From Micromonospora polyrhachis (GTDB lineage Bacteria > Actinomycetota > Actinomycetes > Mycobacteriales > Micromonosporaceae), in the NCBI RefSeq assembly GCF_014203835.1, contig NZ_JACHJW010000001.1, forward strand, positions 2,733,501-2,797,500: a DNA stretch of 64,000 bases. The letters are read 5' to 3'. Below the pieces are notes generated by a model. The model was not told where the DNA came from. It ran no database searches and saw only the letters and a program-made list of their open reading frames with translations. Within the stretch, counting starts at the first letter, position 1; each line of letters starts with the position of its first letter. The translations under genes and the position numbers were made by a program. Of the stretch, positions 48,151 to 57,582 are shown piece by piece.

Positions 48151-50253
48151 TCAGGCCGCGCCGAGCCGGTCCAGAATCCAGGCGGCCATAAACGCCTCCT
48201 CGCGCCAGGCGTTGTAGCGGCCGCTCGGCCCGCCGTGCCCGGCCTCCATCTCGGTCTTCAGCAGGTACGTCCCGTCCGGTGCCACCGCCCGCAGCCGGGC
48301 GATCCACTTCGCCGGCTCGTGGTAGAGCACCCGGGTGTCGTTCAGGCTGGTCATCGCCAGGATCGCCGGATAGTCGGCGGCGGCCACATTCTCGTACGGC
48401 GAGTACGACTTCATGTAGCCGTACACCTCGGGGTCGGCCAGCGGGTTGCCCCACTCCTCCCACTCGGTGACCGTCAACGGCAGCGACGGGTCGAGGATCG
48501 AGGTGAGCGGGTCGACGAACGGCACCTGCGCGACGATGCCGGCGAAGGCGTCCGGCGCGAGGTTGGCGATCGCGCCCATGAGCAGCCCGCCGGCCGAGCC
48601 GCCCCGGGCGACCAGCCGTTCGCTCGCCGTCCAGCCGGACTTGACCAGATGTCGGGCGCAGGCCACGAAGTCGGTGAAGGTGTTCTTCTTGGCCAGCAGC
48701 TTGCCTTCGGTGTACCAGCGCCGGCCCAGCTCACCCCCGCCCCGCACGTGCGCGACGGCGAACACCACACCCCGATCCAGCAGGGACAGTCGGGGGATGG
48801 AGAACCACGGGTCCATGCTCGCCTCGTACGACCCGTAGCCGTAGATGACACAGGGAGCCGAACCGTCCCGGGGCGTACCGGCCCGGCAGACCAGCGAGAT
48901 CGGCACCCGGGTGCCGTCGTCGGCCAGCGCCCAGTCCCGGTGCTGCTCGTAGTCGGCCGGGTCGTACGACCGCCCGTCTGGCCCGGGCAGCACCGGCTGC
49001 CGCTTGCGCAGCACCATCGCCCGGGTCACCAGGTCGTAGTCGTAGACCGAGTCCGGGGTGATCAGCGAGCTGTAGTGGAACCGGATGGCAGTGGTCTGGT
49101 ATTCGGGGTTGCTGTCCAGGCCCACGCTGTAGAGCGGCTCGGGGAACTCGATGTCGTACGGGTCGGTGCTGCCGACCGTGAGCACCCGGATCCCGGTCAG
49201 CCCCTCGGTCCGCACCGACACCACGATGTGGTTGGCGAAGGCGTCGACGGATTCCAGCCGGGTGCCGGGCGAGTGCTCGATCATCGGCACCCAGTCACCG
49301 GGTGCGTCCGCCGAGGTGTACGCCAGGGCGAAGTCCTCGGCGCCGTCGTTGTGCAGGATCAGGAAGCGGTGACCGTGGTGCTCGACCTGGTATTCGACCC
49401 CCTGCCGTCGGGGTGCGACGACCGCCGGCTCGCCGGTCGGGTTGCCGGCCGGAATGACCCGTACCTCGCTGGTCATCTTGCTGTGGATGTCGATGAGGAT
49501 GAACTTCTCCGAGCGGGTGAGTTCCACCCCCACCCAGAACCGCTCGTCCGGCTCCTCGTAGACGACCACGTCGTCACTGGCCGGGGTGCCCACGACGTGC
49601 CGCCACACCCGGTTGGGTCGCCACGCGTCGTCCACCGTCAGGTAGAACAGGATCGAGCCGTCGGCTGACCAGGCGCTGCCGTAGAAGGTCTCCGGCACCT
49701 CGTCCGGCAGCACCTCACCGGTCTGGAGGTCCTTGACCCGCAGGGTGAACCGCTCGTCGCCGGCGAAGTCGGTGGAGTAGGCCAGCCAGCGTCCGTCCGG
49801 GCTGACGTCGAAGGTGCCCAGGGCGAAGAAGTCGTGCCCCTCGGCCAGCACGTTGCTGTCGAGCAGGATCTCCTCGCCGTCCAGCGGCGTACCGGCGGCC
49901 GGCATCGGGGGGTCGGTCTCACCGTCGCGTACCGCCCGCCGGCACCGGATGCCGTACTGCTGCCCCTCGACCGTGCGCAGGTAGTACCAGTAGTCGCCCT
50001 TGCGGGCGGGCACCGAGAGGTCGGTCTCCTGGGTACGTTGTTTCGTCTCGGCGAACAGCGTCTCCCGCAACGCCGCCAGATGCGCCGTGCTGGCCTCGGT
50101 GTAGGCGTTCTCCGCCGTCAGGTGGGCGATCGTCTCCGGGGCGTCCTTGTCGGCGAGCCACGCGTACTCGTCGATGAAGGTGTCGCCGTGGTGGGTGCGC
50201 TCGGTGGGGACCCGTTTGGCGACGGGGGGGTTGGCGGTCGTCTCGGTCGTCAC
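48151..50253 (-). CDS. ptrB: S9A prolyl oligopeptidase family peptidase (protease II-like)
   Basis: Cytosolic serine oligopeptidase of 700 aa. An N-terminal beta-propeller (family text AYTEASTAHLAALRETLFAE, KGDYWYYLRTVEGQQYG) is followed by the C-terminal hydrolase with nucleophile Ser553 in ARGGSAGGLLMGAIAN, acid in TSLNDTRVLYHEPAKW, and His near 680 in AGHGGPSGR. It would cleave short peptides after basic residues (oligopeptidase B) or Pro. GTG 50253 matches the family N-terminus; longer frames upstream run into the divergent oxidase gene. No strong ribosome site. Confidence 0.88.
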   Translation of the reverse strand: MTTETTANPPVAKRVPTERTHHGDTFIDEYAWLADKDAPETIAHLTAENAYTEASTAHLAALRETLFAETKQRTQETDLSVPARKGDYWYYLRTVEGQQYGIRCRRAVRDGETDPPMPAAGTPLDGEEILLDSNVLAEGHDFFALGTFDVSPDGRWLAYSTDFAGDERFTLRVKDLQTGEVLPDEVPETFYGSAWSADGSILFYLTVDDAWRPNRVWRHVVGTPASDDVVVYEEPDERFWVGVELTRSEKFILIDIHSKMTSEVRVIPAGNPTGEPAVVAPRRQGVEYQVEHHGHRFLILHNDGAEDFALAYTSADAPGDWVPMIEHSPGTRLESVDAFANHIVVSVRTEGLTGIRVLTVGSTDPYDIEFPEPLYSVGLDSNPEYQTTAIRFHYSSLITPDSVYDYDLVTRAMVLRKRQPVLPGPDGRSYDPADYEQHRDWALADDGTRVPISLVCRAGTPRDGSAPCVIYGYGSYEASMDPWFSIPRLSLLDRGVVFAVAHVRGGGELGRRWYTEGKLLAKKNTFTDFVACARHLVKSGWTASERLVARGGSAGGLLMGAIANLAPDAFAGIVAQVPFVDPLTSILDPSLPLTVTEWEEWGNPLADPEVYGYMKSYSPYENVAAADYPAILAMTSLNDTRVLYHEPAKWIARLRAVAPDGTYLLKTEMEAGHGGPSGRYNAWREEAFMAAWILDRLGAA

Positions 50254-50361
50254 CCCGGCCACGTTACCGTCGCGACACGCCGACCGCGATCGCACACTGC
50301 CGGTGATCGGCGGCGGAGCATCTGACGCCGAACCGACAGACTTACGAGCATGGCGAATCGT

Positions 50362-50377
50362 TCGAACATATGTACGA
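50362..50377 (+). promoter_or_regulatory. LexA-box-like palindrome (one mismatch)
   Basis: TCGAACATATGTACGA differs from TCGAAC-N4-GTTCGA at one base. It overlaps a -10-like TACGAT (50373-50378), about 20 bp before the preferred start of the FAD oxidase gene. Confidence 0.5.
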
Positions 50378-50397
50378 TGTCGCACGTGGCGGATGGC

Positions 50398-51753
50398 ATG
50401 AGATCCATATCCCCGGAGTCGGACGTGGACGTCGTCCGGCGGCTCGCCCACATCTGCGGGTTGGGGTTCACCCGCGCGGCCGGGCCGGCCGACGAGGTGG
50501 GCGGCGCACCCGCCCGTTGGGTGGCGGCCCCCGCAACGGCCAGTGCGGTCGGGGCGGTGCTCCGGACCGCAGCCGACCACGACCTGACGGTGGTGCCCCG
50601 AGGTGCCGGCACCAAACTCGACTGGGGTGCCGCCCCGACCCAGCTGGACATCGTGCTGGACACCGGTCGACTGGCCGGAATCCATCGCTGGTCCCGGCAG
50701 GAGCAGACCGTCGAGGTGGGAGCGGGCACCCCGCTGCGGGCCGTCCAGGCGGCACTGGGGAAGCACGGCCATCGACTCGCCGTCGATGTCCGGTCGGTGG
50801 ACGCGACGGTCGGCGGGGTGCTGGCGACCAACGAGGTCGGGCCACTGTGCCATCGGCACGGCACCCCCGGCGACCAGGTCATGGGGGTGAGCTACGTCGA
50901 CGCGGCCGGGGTGCCGACCCATGCGGGTGGCTGGGCGGCGGGCGAGTCTCCCGGGTACGACCTGGCCCGACTGCTGTGCGGCTCGTACGGTGCGCTCGGG
51001 GTGCTGGTCTCGGCCACGCTCCGGGTACGGCCTGTCCCCGCCCGCCGGCTGTGGGTGTCACGTCCGGTGTGGACACCATGGGAGATGCACACCCTGGTCG
51101 GCGAGATTCTCGCTACCCCGCTGGCCCCCGCCGCCATCGAACTCGACCTGCCCGCCGACCTCGACCTGTCCGCTGCCCCCGGTCCACCCGCCGCTCCGGG
51201 GCGGCCGGTGGATTCCGGCTGGGCCGCTGCTCGCCGTAGCCACTCCGGGCCACCCGCCGGCAGCCTCACTATCCTGCTCGAAGGCGACTCCGCCGAGGTA
51301 ACCACGCACGCGGCCCGCCTGCGCAGGTTGCTCGGCGACCGGGCCGAGGCCACCGACTCGCCACCGCCCTGGTGGCAGCGATACCCATTCGGCCCGGACG
51401 ACATCGCCCTGCGCATCGCCGTGCCCGTCGGCGACCTACACGCCGCCGTGTACGCACTGCGGGACGCGGTCGGCGCACCGGTGCCGGTACGCGGCGCGGC
51501 CGGCCTCGGCGTCGTGTACGCCGTACTGCCGCCCCGCACGCCACCCCACCGGGTGGCGGCGATCCTCGCGGCGATGCGCGGGGTACTGCTCGCCCGCGAC
51601 GGCAGCTGTGTGGTGGTCACCGCCCCGCCGGCGGTACGCCGCTCCGTCGACCTGTGGGGAGCGCTGCCCGACCTGTCGGCCCGACGTCGGATCAAGGAGC
51701 ACTTCGACCCGTACCGGCGGCTCGCCCCGGGCCGCTATCCGGGCGACAGCTGA
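50398..51753 (+). CDS. FAD-linked oxidase (glycolate oxidase GlcE-like)
   Basis: PCMH-type flavoprotein of 451 aa. FAD-binding features are LTVVPRGAGTKLDWGAAP, QEQTVEVGAGTPLRAVQAAL and SVDATVGGVLATNEVGPL, then the C-terminal oxidase region ending IKEHFDPYRRLAPGRYPG, which is the GlcE/GlcD-type tail. In-frame starts exist at 50350, 50377 and 50398. I prefer 50398 because the first two overlap the LexA-like box and its -10. No GlcD or GlcF partner is adjacent; substrate unknown. Confidence 0.8.
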   Translation: MRSISPESDVDVVRRLAHICGLGFTRAAGPADEVGGAPARWVAAPATASAVGAVLRTAADHDLTVVPRGAGTKLDWGAAPTQLDIVLDTGRLAGIHRWSRQEQTVEVGAGTPLRAVQAALGKHGHRLAVDVRSVDATVGGVLATNEVGPLCHRHGTPGDQVMGVSYVDAAGVPTHAGGWAAGESPGYDLARLLCGSYGALGVLVSATLRVRPVPARRLWVSRPVWTPWEMHTLVGEILATPLAPAAIELDLPADLDLSAAPGPPAAPGRPVDSGWAAARRSHSGPPAGSLTILLEGDSAEVTTHAARLRRLLGDRAEATDSPPPWWQRYPFGPDDIALRIAVPVGDLHAAVYALRDAVGAPVPVRGAAGLGVVYAVLPPRTPPHRVAAILAAMRGVLLARDGSCVVVTAPPAVRRSVDLWGALPDLSARRRIKEHFDPYRRLAPGRYPGDS

Positions 51754-51762
51754 CTCCGTGCG

Positions 51763-52365
51763 CTATCTGGGGCGGGCCGCCACCACGACCGTGTCGAGCG
51801 CGTCGACGGTCCGGTCCTCGATCCGTACCGGCCGGCGGACGGTCTCGGCGCGCCGGATCTGTAGCCCGTCGAGGGCGGCGACGATCCCATCCGGGGTGTA
51901 GAGCAAGCCCGGATCCTGCGGCCCACCCACCCCGTCGGTCAGGTTGGCCACGTCGTGCCCCACGACGAGCAGAGTGCCGCCCGGGGCCAGTGCTGCCCGC
52001 GCCCGGCCCAACACTCCGGCCAGTTCGACGGCGGGCAGATGCAGGTACGCCACCAGTACCGCGTCGAAGGCCCCGGCCGGCGGTACGTATTCACGCACGT
52101 CACCGACCTCCCATCGCACCGGTACGGCGCGCTCCTCGGCGAGTCCGCGTCCCCGAACCACGGCGACCTCGGAGAAGTCGACAGCGGTGGCCTGCCAGCC
52201 GTTGCTGGCGAGCCAGACCGCGTTACGTCCCTCGCCGGCCGCCAGGTCCAGCGCCGTACCGGGTGTCAGCGGGGCGAGTTCCTCCACCACGAACCGGTTC
52301 GGCTCGCCTGTCCAGACCAGGTCGGGCGAGGCCGCGTACCGGGCATCCCAGTCGGTGCTCTCCAT
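51763..52365 (-). CDS. Class I SAM-dependent methyltransferase
   Basis: Methyltransferase of 200 aa. SAM-binding motif I is ALDLAAGEGRNAVWLASNGW, the acidic strand is ATAVDFSEVAVV, motif post-I VGDVREYV, and motif III APGGTLLVVGHDV. The profile fits TehB/ubiE-like small-molecule methyltransferases; substrate unknown. ATG 52365 has GGAGG seven bases upstream, better than ATG 52374. It is convergent with the oxidase gene (10-bp gap). Confidence 0.87.
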   Translation of the reverse strand: MESTDWDARYAASPDLVWTGEPNRFVVEELAPLTPGTALDLAAGEGRNAVWLASNGWQATAVDFSEVAVVRGRGLAEERAVPVRWEVGDVREYVPPAGAFDAVLVAYLHLPAVELAGVLGRARAALAPGGTLLVVGHDVANLTDGVGGPQDPGLLYTPDGIVAALDGLQIRRAETVRRPVRIEDRTVDALDTVVVAARPR

Positions 52366-52464
52366 CGCCGCCATTCCTCCGCACTTGATCCATCGAGTAG
52401 AACATGAGCCCCGCCGCCAGCACCGATTTGCGGGCATCCACCGGCGACAACCCGGGCACCCCGA

Positions 52465-52518
52465 GTCAGGAAGGGCCCCTTCCAAGGCGGAAAGCGATCA
52501 GAAGGAACCCTTCCTCAC
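52465..52518. repeat. 54-bp imperfect palindromic repeat (second copy)
   Basis: Same length and design as 1905-1958: ends GTCAGGAAGGGCCCCTTCC and GAAGGAACCCTTCCTCAC, with GCGAT in the centre. Read on the minus strand, it begins GTGAGGAAGGG and supplies the TGA stop of the TauE/SafE gene (52515-52517). It may also act as a hairpin terminator for that gene. Confidence 0.75.
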
Positions 52519-53396
52519 ACCGTGGTGGCCGGGACGGCCACAGGCCGGCGGCGGGCGATCCGGCAGGCGAGCAGCGCCACGGCCGCCCCGCCGACGGCGC
52601 TCGTCGCGCACCACAGCCACGGGCTGGCCAGCACCGGCCGGGGCACCTGCTGGGCGAGGACGAACACGCCCATCACCACCACGAACCAGCCGAACATCCG
52701 GCGCAGCACGTTCTCCGGTATCCGACCGGCGAGACGACCGCCGAGCAGACTGCCGACCACGGCGGCGACGGTCACCGCCCCGGCAAGCCCCCAGTCGATC
52801 TGCACGCTGGACAGGTAGCCGGCCAGCCCCGCGAACGACTTCATCGCGATCACCACCAGGGAGGTGCCGACCGCGATCGGCATCGGCAACCCACCGAGCA
52901 ACGCGAGAGCCGGTACGACGAGGAAGCCACCGCCGGCACCGACCAGTCCCGTCGCCAGGCCGACCACCACCCCGTCGGCGACGACCCGCAGGAGTGGCAG
53001 TTCGCTGGTGGCCTCGGCGGTGGCCCCCTCGGCCCGACGCCGGCCCCGGATCATCGCGGTGGCGGTGGCCAGCATCATCAACGCGAACCCGGTCAGCAGG
53101 ATGCCGGCCGGGATGAGGGCGGCGAGCCGGCCACCGCCGTACGCCCCGACCATCCCGGCCAGGCCGAAGATCAGGCCCGTCCGCCACCTGATCCGTCCCG
53201 CCCGCGCGTGCGGCAGGACCGCCACGGCACTGGTGACGCCGACCACCAGCAGGGAGGTGGCGATCGCCTCCTTCGCTTCGAGACCGGCCACATAGACCAA
53301 CAGCGGTACGGCGAGAATCGAACCGCCGCCGCCGAGCAGGCCCAGGCTGACCCCGATGAGTACGGCCAGCCCGACGGTCAGCGCCACCCCGCTCAT
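52515..53396 (-). CDS. TauE/SafE (TSUP) family sulfite exporter-like permease
   Basis: Membrane protein of 293 aa with about eight helices in two TSUP halves: VSLGLLGGGGSILAVPLLVY near residue 15 and GLVGAGGGFLVVPALALLGG near 150. TSUP permeases move sulfite, thiosulfate or sulfur-containing organics. Its start overlaps the rhodanese gene stop (ATGA), so it is part of the persulfide operon and probably exports sulfite made by sulfane sulfur oxidation. Confidence 0.9.
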   Translation of the reverse strand: MSGVALTVGLAVLIGVSLGLLGGGGSILAVPLLVYVAGLEAKEAIATSLLVVGVTSAVAVLPHARAGRIRWRTGLIFGLAGMVGAYGGGRLAALIPAGILLTGFALMMLATATAMIRGRRRAEGATAEATSELPLLRVVADGVVVGLATGLVGAGGGFLVVPALALLGGLPMPIAVGTSLVVIAMKSFAGLAGYLSSVQIDWGLAGAVTVAAVVGSLLGGRLAGRIPENVLRRMFGWFVVVMGVFVLAQQVPRPVLASPWLWCATSAVGGAAVALLACRIARRRPVAVPATTV

Positions 53397-53983
53397 GACC
53401 GGCTCGTGGTCGGTGTCCCGTCCCGGAGCTGGCTGACGATGGTGTCCACCCGACAGCTGGCTCCCCGGTTGTAGGGCAGCTTGCTGAGCAGCATGCCCAT
53501 CGCGCAGGTGTTGGTCAGCGCGGCAAAGGTCAGCCCGGCCCCGATGAACGCGGCCACCCACTTCAGGCCCGGTACAAACACCGAGGCGAGGATGCTGACC
53601 AGCACGATCGCACCGGCGACCAGGCGTACCTGGCGCTCCAGGTCCCAACGGGCCCGCCCCTGGTTCAACGGTGCCTGGCTGGCCTGCCAGGACATCATCC
53701 CGCCACCCAGCACCTTGAGGTTGCTGAGTCCGGCCTGGGCGAGGGTCTGCTCGGCCTGGGCGGCCCGGGCACCGGAGCGGCACACCAGGACGACGTCCTC
53801 GTCCAGGTGGGCCAGCAGTTCGGCCCGGTGTTCGCGGAGCAGGTCGAGGGGCACGTTGTACGCGCCGGGGATGTGCGAGGTCTCGAACTCGGCCGGTGTC
53901 CGTACGTCCAGGATGCGGGGTGCCCGGCCTGCGTCGATGAGTTCCCGCAGGGTCGCGGAGTCGATGATTGCGCTGGTGCTCAT
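53393..53983 (-). CDS. Rhodanese domain protein with DUF2892 membrane tail
   Basis: Protein of 196 aa. The rhodanese domain (~10-105) has DVRTPAEFETSHIPGAYNVP and the active-site loop VLVCRSGARA with its Cys near 77. Two membrane helices follow (~125-170, LVAGAIVLVSILASVFVPGL) with YgaP-like text ALTNTCAMGMLLSKLPYNRG. It would move sulfane sulfur at the membrane. ATG 53983 has GAGGAA upstream. It is coupled to the TSUP permease. Confidence 0.9.
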   Translation of the reverse strand: MSTSAIIDSATLRELIDAGRAPRILDVRTPAEFETSHIPGAYNVPLDLLREHRAELLAHLDEDVVLVCRSGARAAQAEQTLAQAGLSNLKVLGGGMMSWQASQAPLNQGRARWDLERQVRLVAGAIVLVSILASVFVPGLKWVAAFIGAGLTFAALTNTCAMGMLLSKLPYNRGASCRVDTIVSQLRDGTPTTSRS

Positions 53984-54052
53984 GGTTCCTCGGTCGGTAG
54001 TAGGGATCATCAGGTGCCGGACTGGGCAGCGGACGGCCAACCACCCGCTGCC

Positions 54053-54220
54053 CAGCGGTCGCGCCCGGCCGGGACAGCAGTCATGCCCGGCCGGGCCAGT
54101 CGTCGCGCCCGGCCGGGCCAGCGGTCACGCCCCGCTGACCAGTGCGAGTTCGGCCGGGCCAGCGGTCAAACCCGGCTGGCTAGCGGTCACGCCCCGCTGA
54201 CCAGTGCGACTCCGGCCGGT
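54053..54220. repeat. 22-bp tandem repeats around the MBL-rhodanese gene 3' end
   Basis: Consecutive units with the theme CAGCGGTCRCGCCCGGCCGGG start at 54053, 54075, 54097, 54119, (shorter) 54141 and 54160. In addition, the gene's final 26 bases (54183-54208, with stop) recur at 54121-54146. The array lies in the 203-bp gap between the MBL-rhodanese stop and the next start. There are no unique spacers. Confidence 0.8.
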
Positions 54221-55590
54221 CCGGCGTGGGCGAACGAGTCGTCGACCAGGACCACCTGCCGACCGGCGTTGGCCAGCAGGGATGCGGCGACGCTGGCGCG
54301 GTAGCCGGAGCCGCAGTGCACCCAGACCGCCCCTTCCGGCACCTCGGCCAGCCGGTCCGGCAGCTCGGGCAGCGGGATGTGCACGGCCCCCTCGAGGTGG
54401 CTGTCGCGCCACTCGTTGGTCAGCCGTACGTCGAGCACCGCCGCGGGTTCCGGCAGGCCGGCCGGTACGTTCCCGGTCTGCGCGGCGGCAAGCGCGGGGA
54501 AGTCCGCAACAGCCAGTTCGCGCAGCTGACCGGCGTCACCTGCCCAGTCACGGGGCTGGCCGGTCGCTGCGGCAGCAGGGCGGTCGATGCCGATGCGGAC
54601 CAGTTCCCGCTGGGCGTCGGCGACCTGCTCGGGGGTTTCGGCGAGCAGCGTGATCGGGACGCCCCAGTCGATGAGCCAGCCGAGCCAGGTCGACATCGGC
54701 CCGTCGAGGCCGAGGCTGACCGTGCCGGCGAGGTGCGACGAGGCGTACGCCTTGCGGTGTCGCAGGTCGACCACCCACTGCCCGGCGGCGACGCGTTCGC
54801 GCAGTTCGGCGGCGTCGGCTCGGGCGACCGGGGTGAGGTCGACCGGGGCCGGTCCGGCCGAGTTGGCCACGCCCATGTGCGCGTAGTACGCCGGGTACGC
54901 GTCGAGCCCGGCCAGGGTCTCGGTCACGAACTCGTCGGCGGCGAGTTGCAGCGCCGGGTTGGCGGTCCGCTCCCGGCCGATGGTGGACTCGGGGGCGTCG
55001 GCCTGGCTGGCGGAGCAGAAGCTGCCGAAGCCGTGTGTGGGCCAGACCTGGGTGCCGTCGGGCAGCAGGTCGGCCAGCCGCTGCGCGGAGGCGTGCTGGT
55101 GGTGGGCCAACTCATCGGCGTACTGCTTGCCCAGCAGGTCGGTGCGGCCGGTGGTGCCGAACAGCAGCGAGCCACCGGTGAAGACGCCGACCGGGGTCCA
55201 GCCGCCGTCGCCCGCCCGCTCGTCGAGCACGTACGACAGGTGGTGGAAGGTGTGTCCCGGAGTGGCCAGGACCCGCAGCCGCAGTACGTCGGAGATCTCG
55301 ACCTCGTCCCCGTCGGCCACGGGGCGACGGGTGAAGGCCACCGTGTCGGCAGCGGCCACCAGGTATTCCGCTCCGGTGATCCGGGCGAGTTCGAGCCCGC
55401 CGGAGACGTAGTCGTTGTGGATGTGCGTCTCCACCACGTGGGTGACGCGTACGCCCAGCCGTCCGGCCAGGTCCAGTACCCGGTCGATGTCGCGCTGCGG
55501 GTCGACCACCACGGCGATCCGGCCGTCCGTGGCCAGGTAGCTCCGGTCGCCGAGTGACGAGGTCGCGATTACCGAGACTTCAACCGCCAT
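54187..55590 (-). CDS. MBL-fold / rhodanese protein (CstB/persulfide dioxygenase-like)
   Basis: Fusion enzyme of 467 aa. The metallo-beta-lactamase domain (~1-240) has VETHIHNDYVSGG and VLATPGHTFHHLSYVL, the ETHE1-type iron site. A first rhodanese-like domain (~260-350) has VVDLRHRKAYASSHLAGTVS and lacks an obvious catalytic Cys. A second (~375-465) has AVLDVRLTNEWRDSHLEGAV and VHCGSGYRAS with Cys near 435. Such enzymes oxidise persulfides to sulfite/thiosulfate. A CstR-type operator lies 27 bp upstream of ATG 55590. It heads the minus-strand sulfur operon. Confidence 0.9.
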   Translation of the reverse strand: MAVEVSVIATSSLGDRSYLATDGRIAVVVDPQRDIDRVLDLAGRLGVRVTHVVETHIHNDYVSGGLELARITGAEYLVAAADTVAFTRRPVADGDEVEISDVLRLRVLATPGHTFHHLSYVLDERAGDGGWTPVGVFTGGSLLFGTTGRTDLLGKQYADELAHHQHASAQRLADLLPDGTQVWPTHGFGSFCSASQADAPESTIGRERTANPALQLAADEFVTETLAGLDAYPAYYAHMGVANSAGPAPVDLTPVARADAAELRERVAAGQWVVDLRHRKAYASSHLAGTVSLGLDGPMSTWLGWLIDWGVPITLLAETPEQVADAQRELVRIGIDRPAAAATGQPRDWAGDAGQLRELAVADFPALAAAQTGNVPAGLPEPAAVLDVRLTNEWRDSHLEGAVHIPLPELPDRLAEVPEGAVWVHCGSGYRASVAASLLANAGRQVVLVDDSFAHAGPAGVALVSGA

Positions 55591-55616
55591 TTGCCCTACT
55601 CCCTCTCAAAAGCGAG

Positions 55617-55632
55617 ATACCCCGGGGGGTAT
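55617..55632. promoter_or_regulatory. CsoR/CstR-type operator upstream of the MBL-rhodanese gene
   Basis: ATACCCC-GG-GGGGTAT is a perfect palindrome of the GC-tract type bound by CsoR-family repressors. It is 27 bp upstream of ATG 55590. The same motif recurs at 56016-56031. Confidence 0.85.
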
Positions 55633-55723
55633 TGCCGGGACATACGTCGCCCACTCTGGGGCATGTGCCAGGTACCCACCCGACGCGGGGAAACCCCCGC
55701 ACCGGGACGATCAGTTCAACAGG

Positions 55724-56490
<767 letters not shown>

Positions 56491-56620
56491 CCCACGAGCG
56501 CTCAGGGGCGCGATCCCACCGCCGCCAGCCGGACATCGACCGGAGGAGCCGCCACCCGGGGTGGAGCCGCAGGAAGTGGTGAGCCCCTTCCCTCCGTCAT
56601 CCGGTAACCTAGGCGCGCAT

Positions 56621-56695
<75 letters not shown>

Positions 56696-56785
56696 CCACC
56701 ACGCTCAACCACCCCGTCCCAGATCGAATCAGCACAGGAAGCCCGAAGGGCTCCACACAGGTCGATCGAAGAGAGCCATTTTCGC

Positions 56786-56791
56786 TACTTT
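56786..56791 (+). promoter_or_regulatory. -10 element for a leaderless crp-like transcript
   Basis: TACTTT ends six bases before ATG 56798, and there is no ribosome site upstream of that ATG. The spacing fits actinobacterial leaderless promoters. No convincing -35 is visible. Confidence 0.5.
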
Positions 56792-56797
56792 CTGTCC

Positions 56798-57484
56798 ATG
56801 AACTTTGACAGAGCGCAGACTGCTTCCGGACTCCCCGCATACCTGGCGGCACAAGACTGGGCGGATCTTCGGCTCCTGGGGAACCGATACGCCTTCAGCG
56901 CTGGCACCCAACTCCTGAGACAGGGCGATGAGGGTGAGTTCGTGCACGTCATCCTGAGTGGTGCGGTAAAGGTGGTCCGCAGTGAGCCGACCGGTGGACG
57001 CACCATCCTCACCATCCGGGGAGCGGGAGACGTCGTCGGAGACTGGGCTGCGCTCGACGGTCGACGGCGCTTCGCCTCGGTCTCCGCCCTGACCACCCTG
57101 ACCTGTCGGCTGCTCACCGGAGCCGCGTTCCGGCAATTCGTCGAACGACCCACGGTCGCTGCGGCCTTTGCTCGTTACAACATCACTCGGTCCCGCGAGG
57201 CCGACCTGCGGCGGACCGAGCTCGCCATCCTTCCCGTCCGCCAACGCCTGGCCAGAGCACTCCTCTGGCTACACCAGGCGGCGAGCAACGGGCTCCAGCA
57301 GCACAGTCTCGACCTGCCGCAACAAGACCTGGCAGAGTTGATTGGAGCATCCCGGAACGCCGTGGTCCTCGCTCTCGGCGTCCTGCGGTCAGAGGGAGTG
57401 ATCGACACCCAACGACGCCGGGTGGCGATACGCGATGTCGCGGCCCTACGCCAGCTCGCTGACCTGGCCGATCATCCAGACTGA
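56798..57484 (+). CDS. Crp/Fnr-family regulator
   Basis: Regulator of 228 aa. The cyclic-nucleotide-binding barrel (~15-130) has LLRQGDEGEFVHVILSGAVK, RGAGDVVGDWAALDGRRRFA and SALTTLTCRLLTG. The dimer helix and winged HTH follow (QQDLAELIGASRNAVVLALG, RSEGVIDTQRRRVAIRD). The phosphate-binding segment lacks the full cAMP-binding RxS-type consensus of E. coli Crp, so the ligand may differ. It lies 98 bp upstream of, and parallel to, a nucleotide cyclase gene. It may sense the cyclase product or control the operon. Confidence 0.85.
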   Translation: MNFDRAQTASGLPAYLAAQDWADLRLLGNRYAFSAGTQLLRQGDEGEFVHVILSGAVKVVRSEPTGGRTILTIRGAGDVVGDWAALDGRRRFASVSALTTLTCRLLTGAAFRQFVERPTVAAAFARYNITRSREADLRRTELAILPVRQRLARALLWLHQAASNGLQQHSLDLPQQDLAELIGASRNAVVLALGVLRSEGVIDTQRRRVAIRDVAALRQLADLADHPD

Positions 57485-57502
57485 TATCTGGGTCACGCTG
57501 AC

Positions 57503-57522
57503 ACTGCCCATTAGTGGGCGGT
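57503..57522. promoter_or_regulatory. Inverted repeat upstream of the cyclase gene
   Basis: ACTGCCCA and TGGGCGGT pair with one mismatch around TTAG. The site is in the 98-bp gap between the Crp-like and cyclase genes, so it could be an operator for the Crp-like protein or a weak terminator. It does not resemble the E. coli Crp site. Confidence 0.4.
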
Positions 57523-57582
57523 ACTCCCCGGCACATCGGGCAACGATTGCTCGCATCACTCGGGTCGTTCGAGAGGAATGCG

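Noticed and set aside
54053..54220. 22-bp repeats resembling a CRISPR array.
   Set aside because: Units are directly adjacent without unique spacers, vary in sequence, and no cas genes are near.
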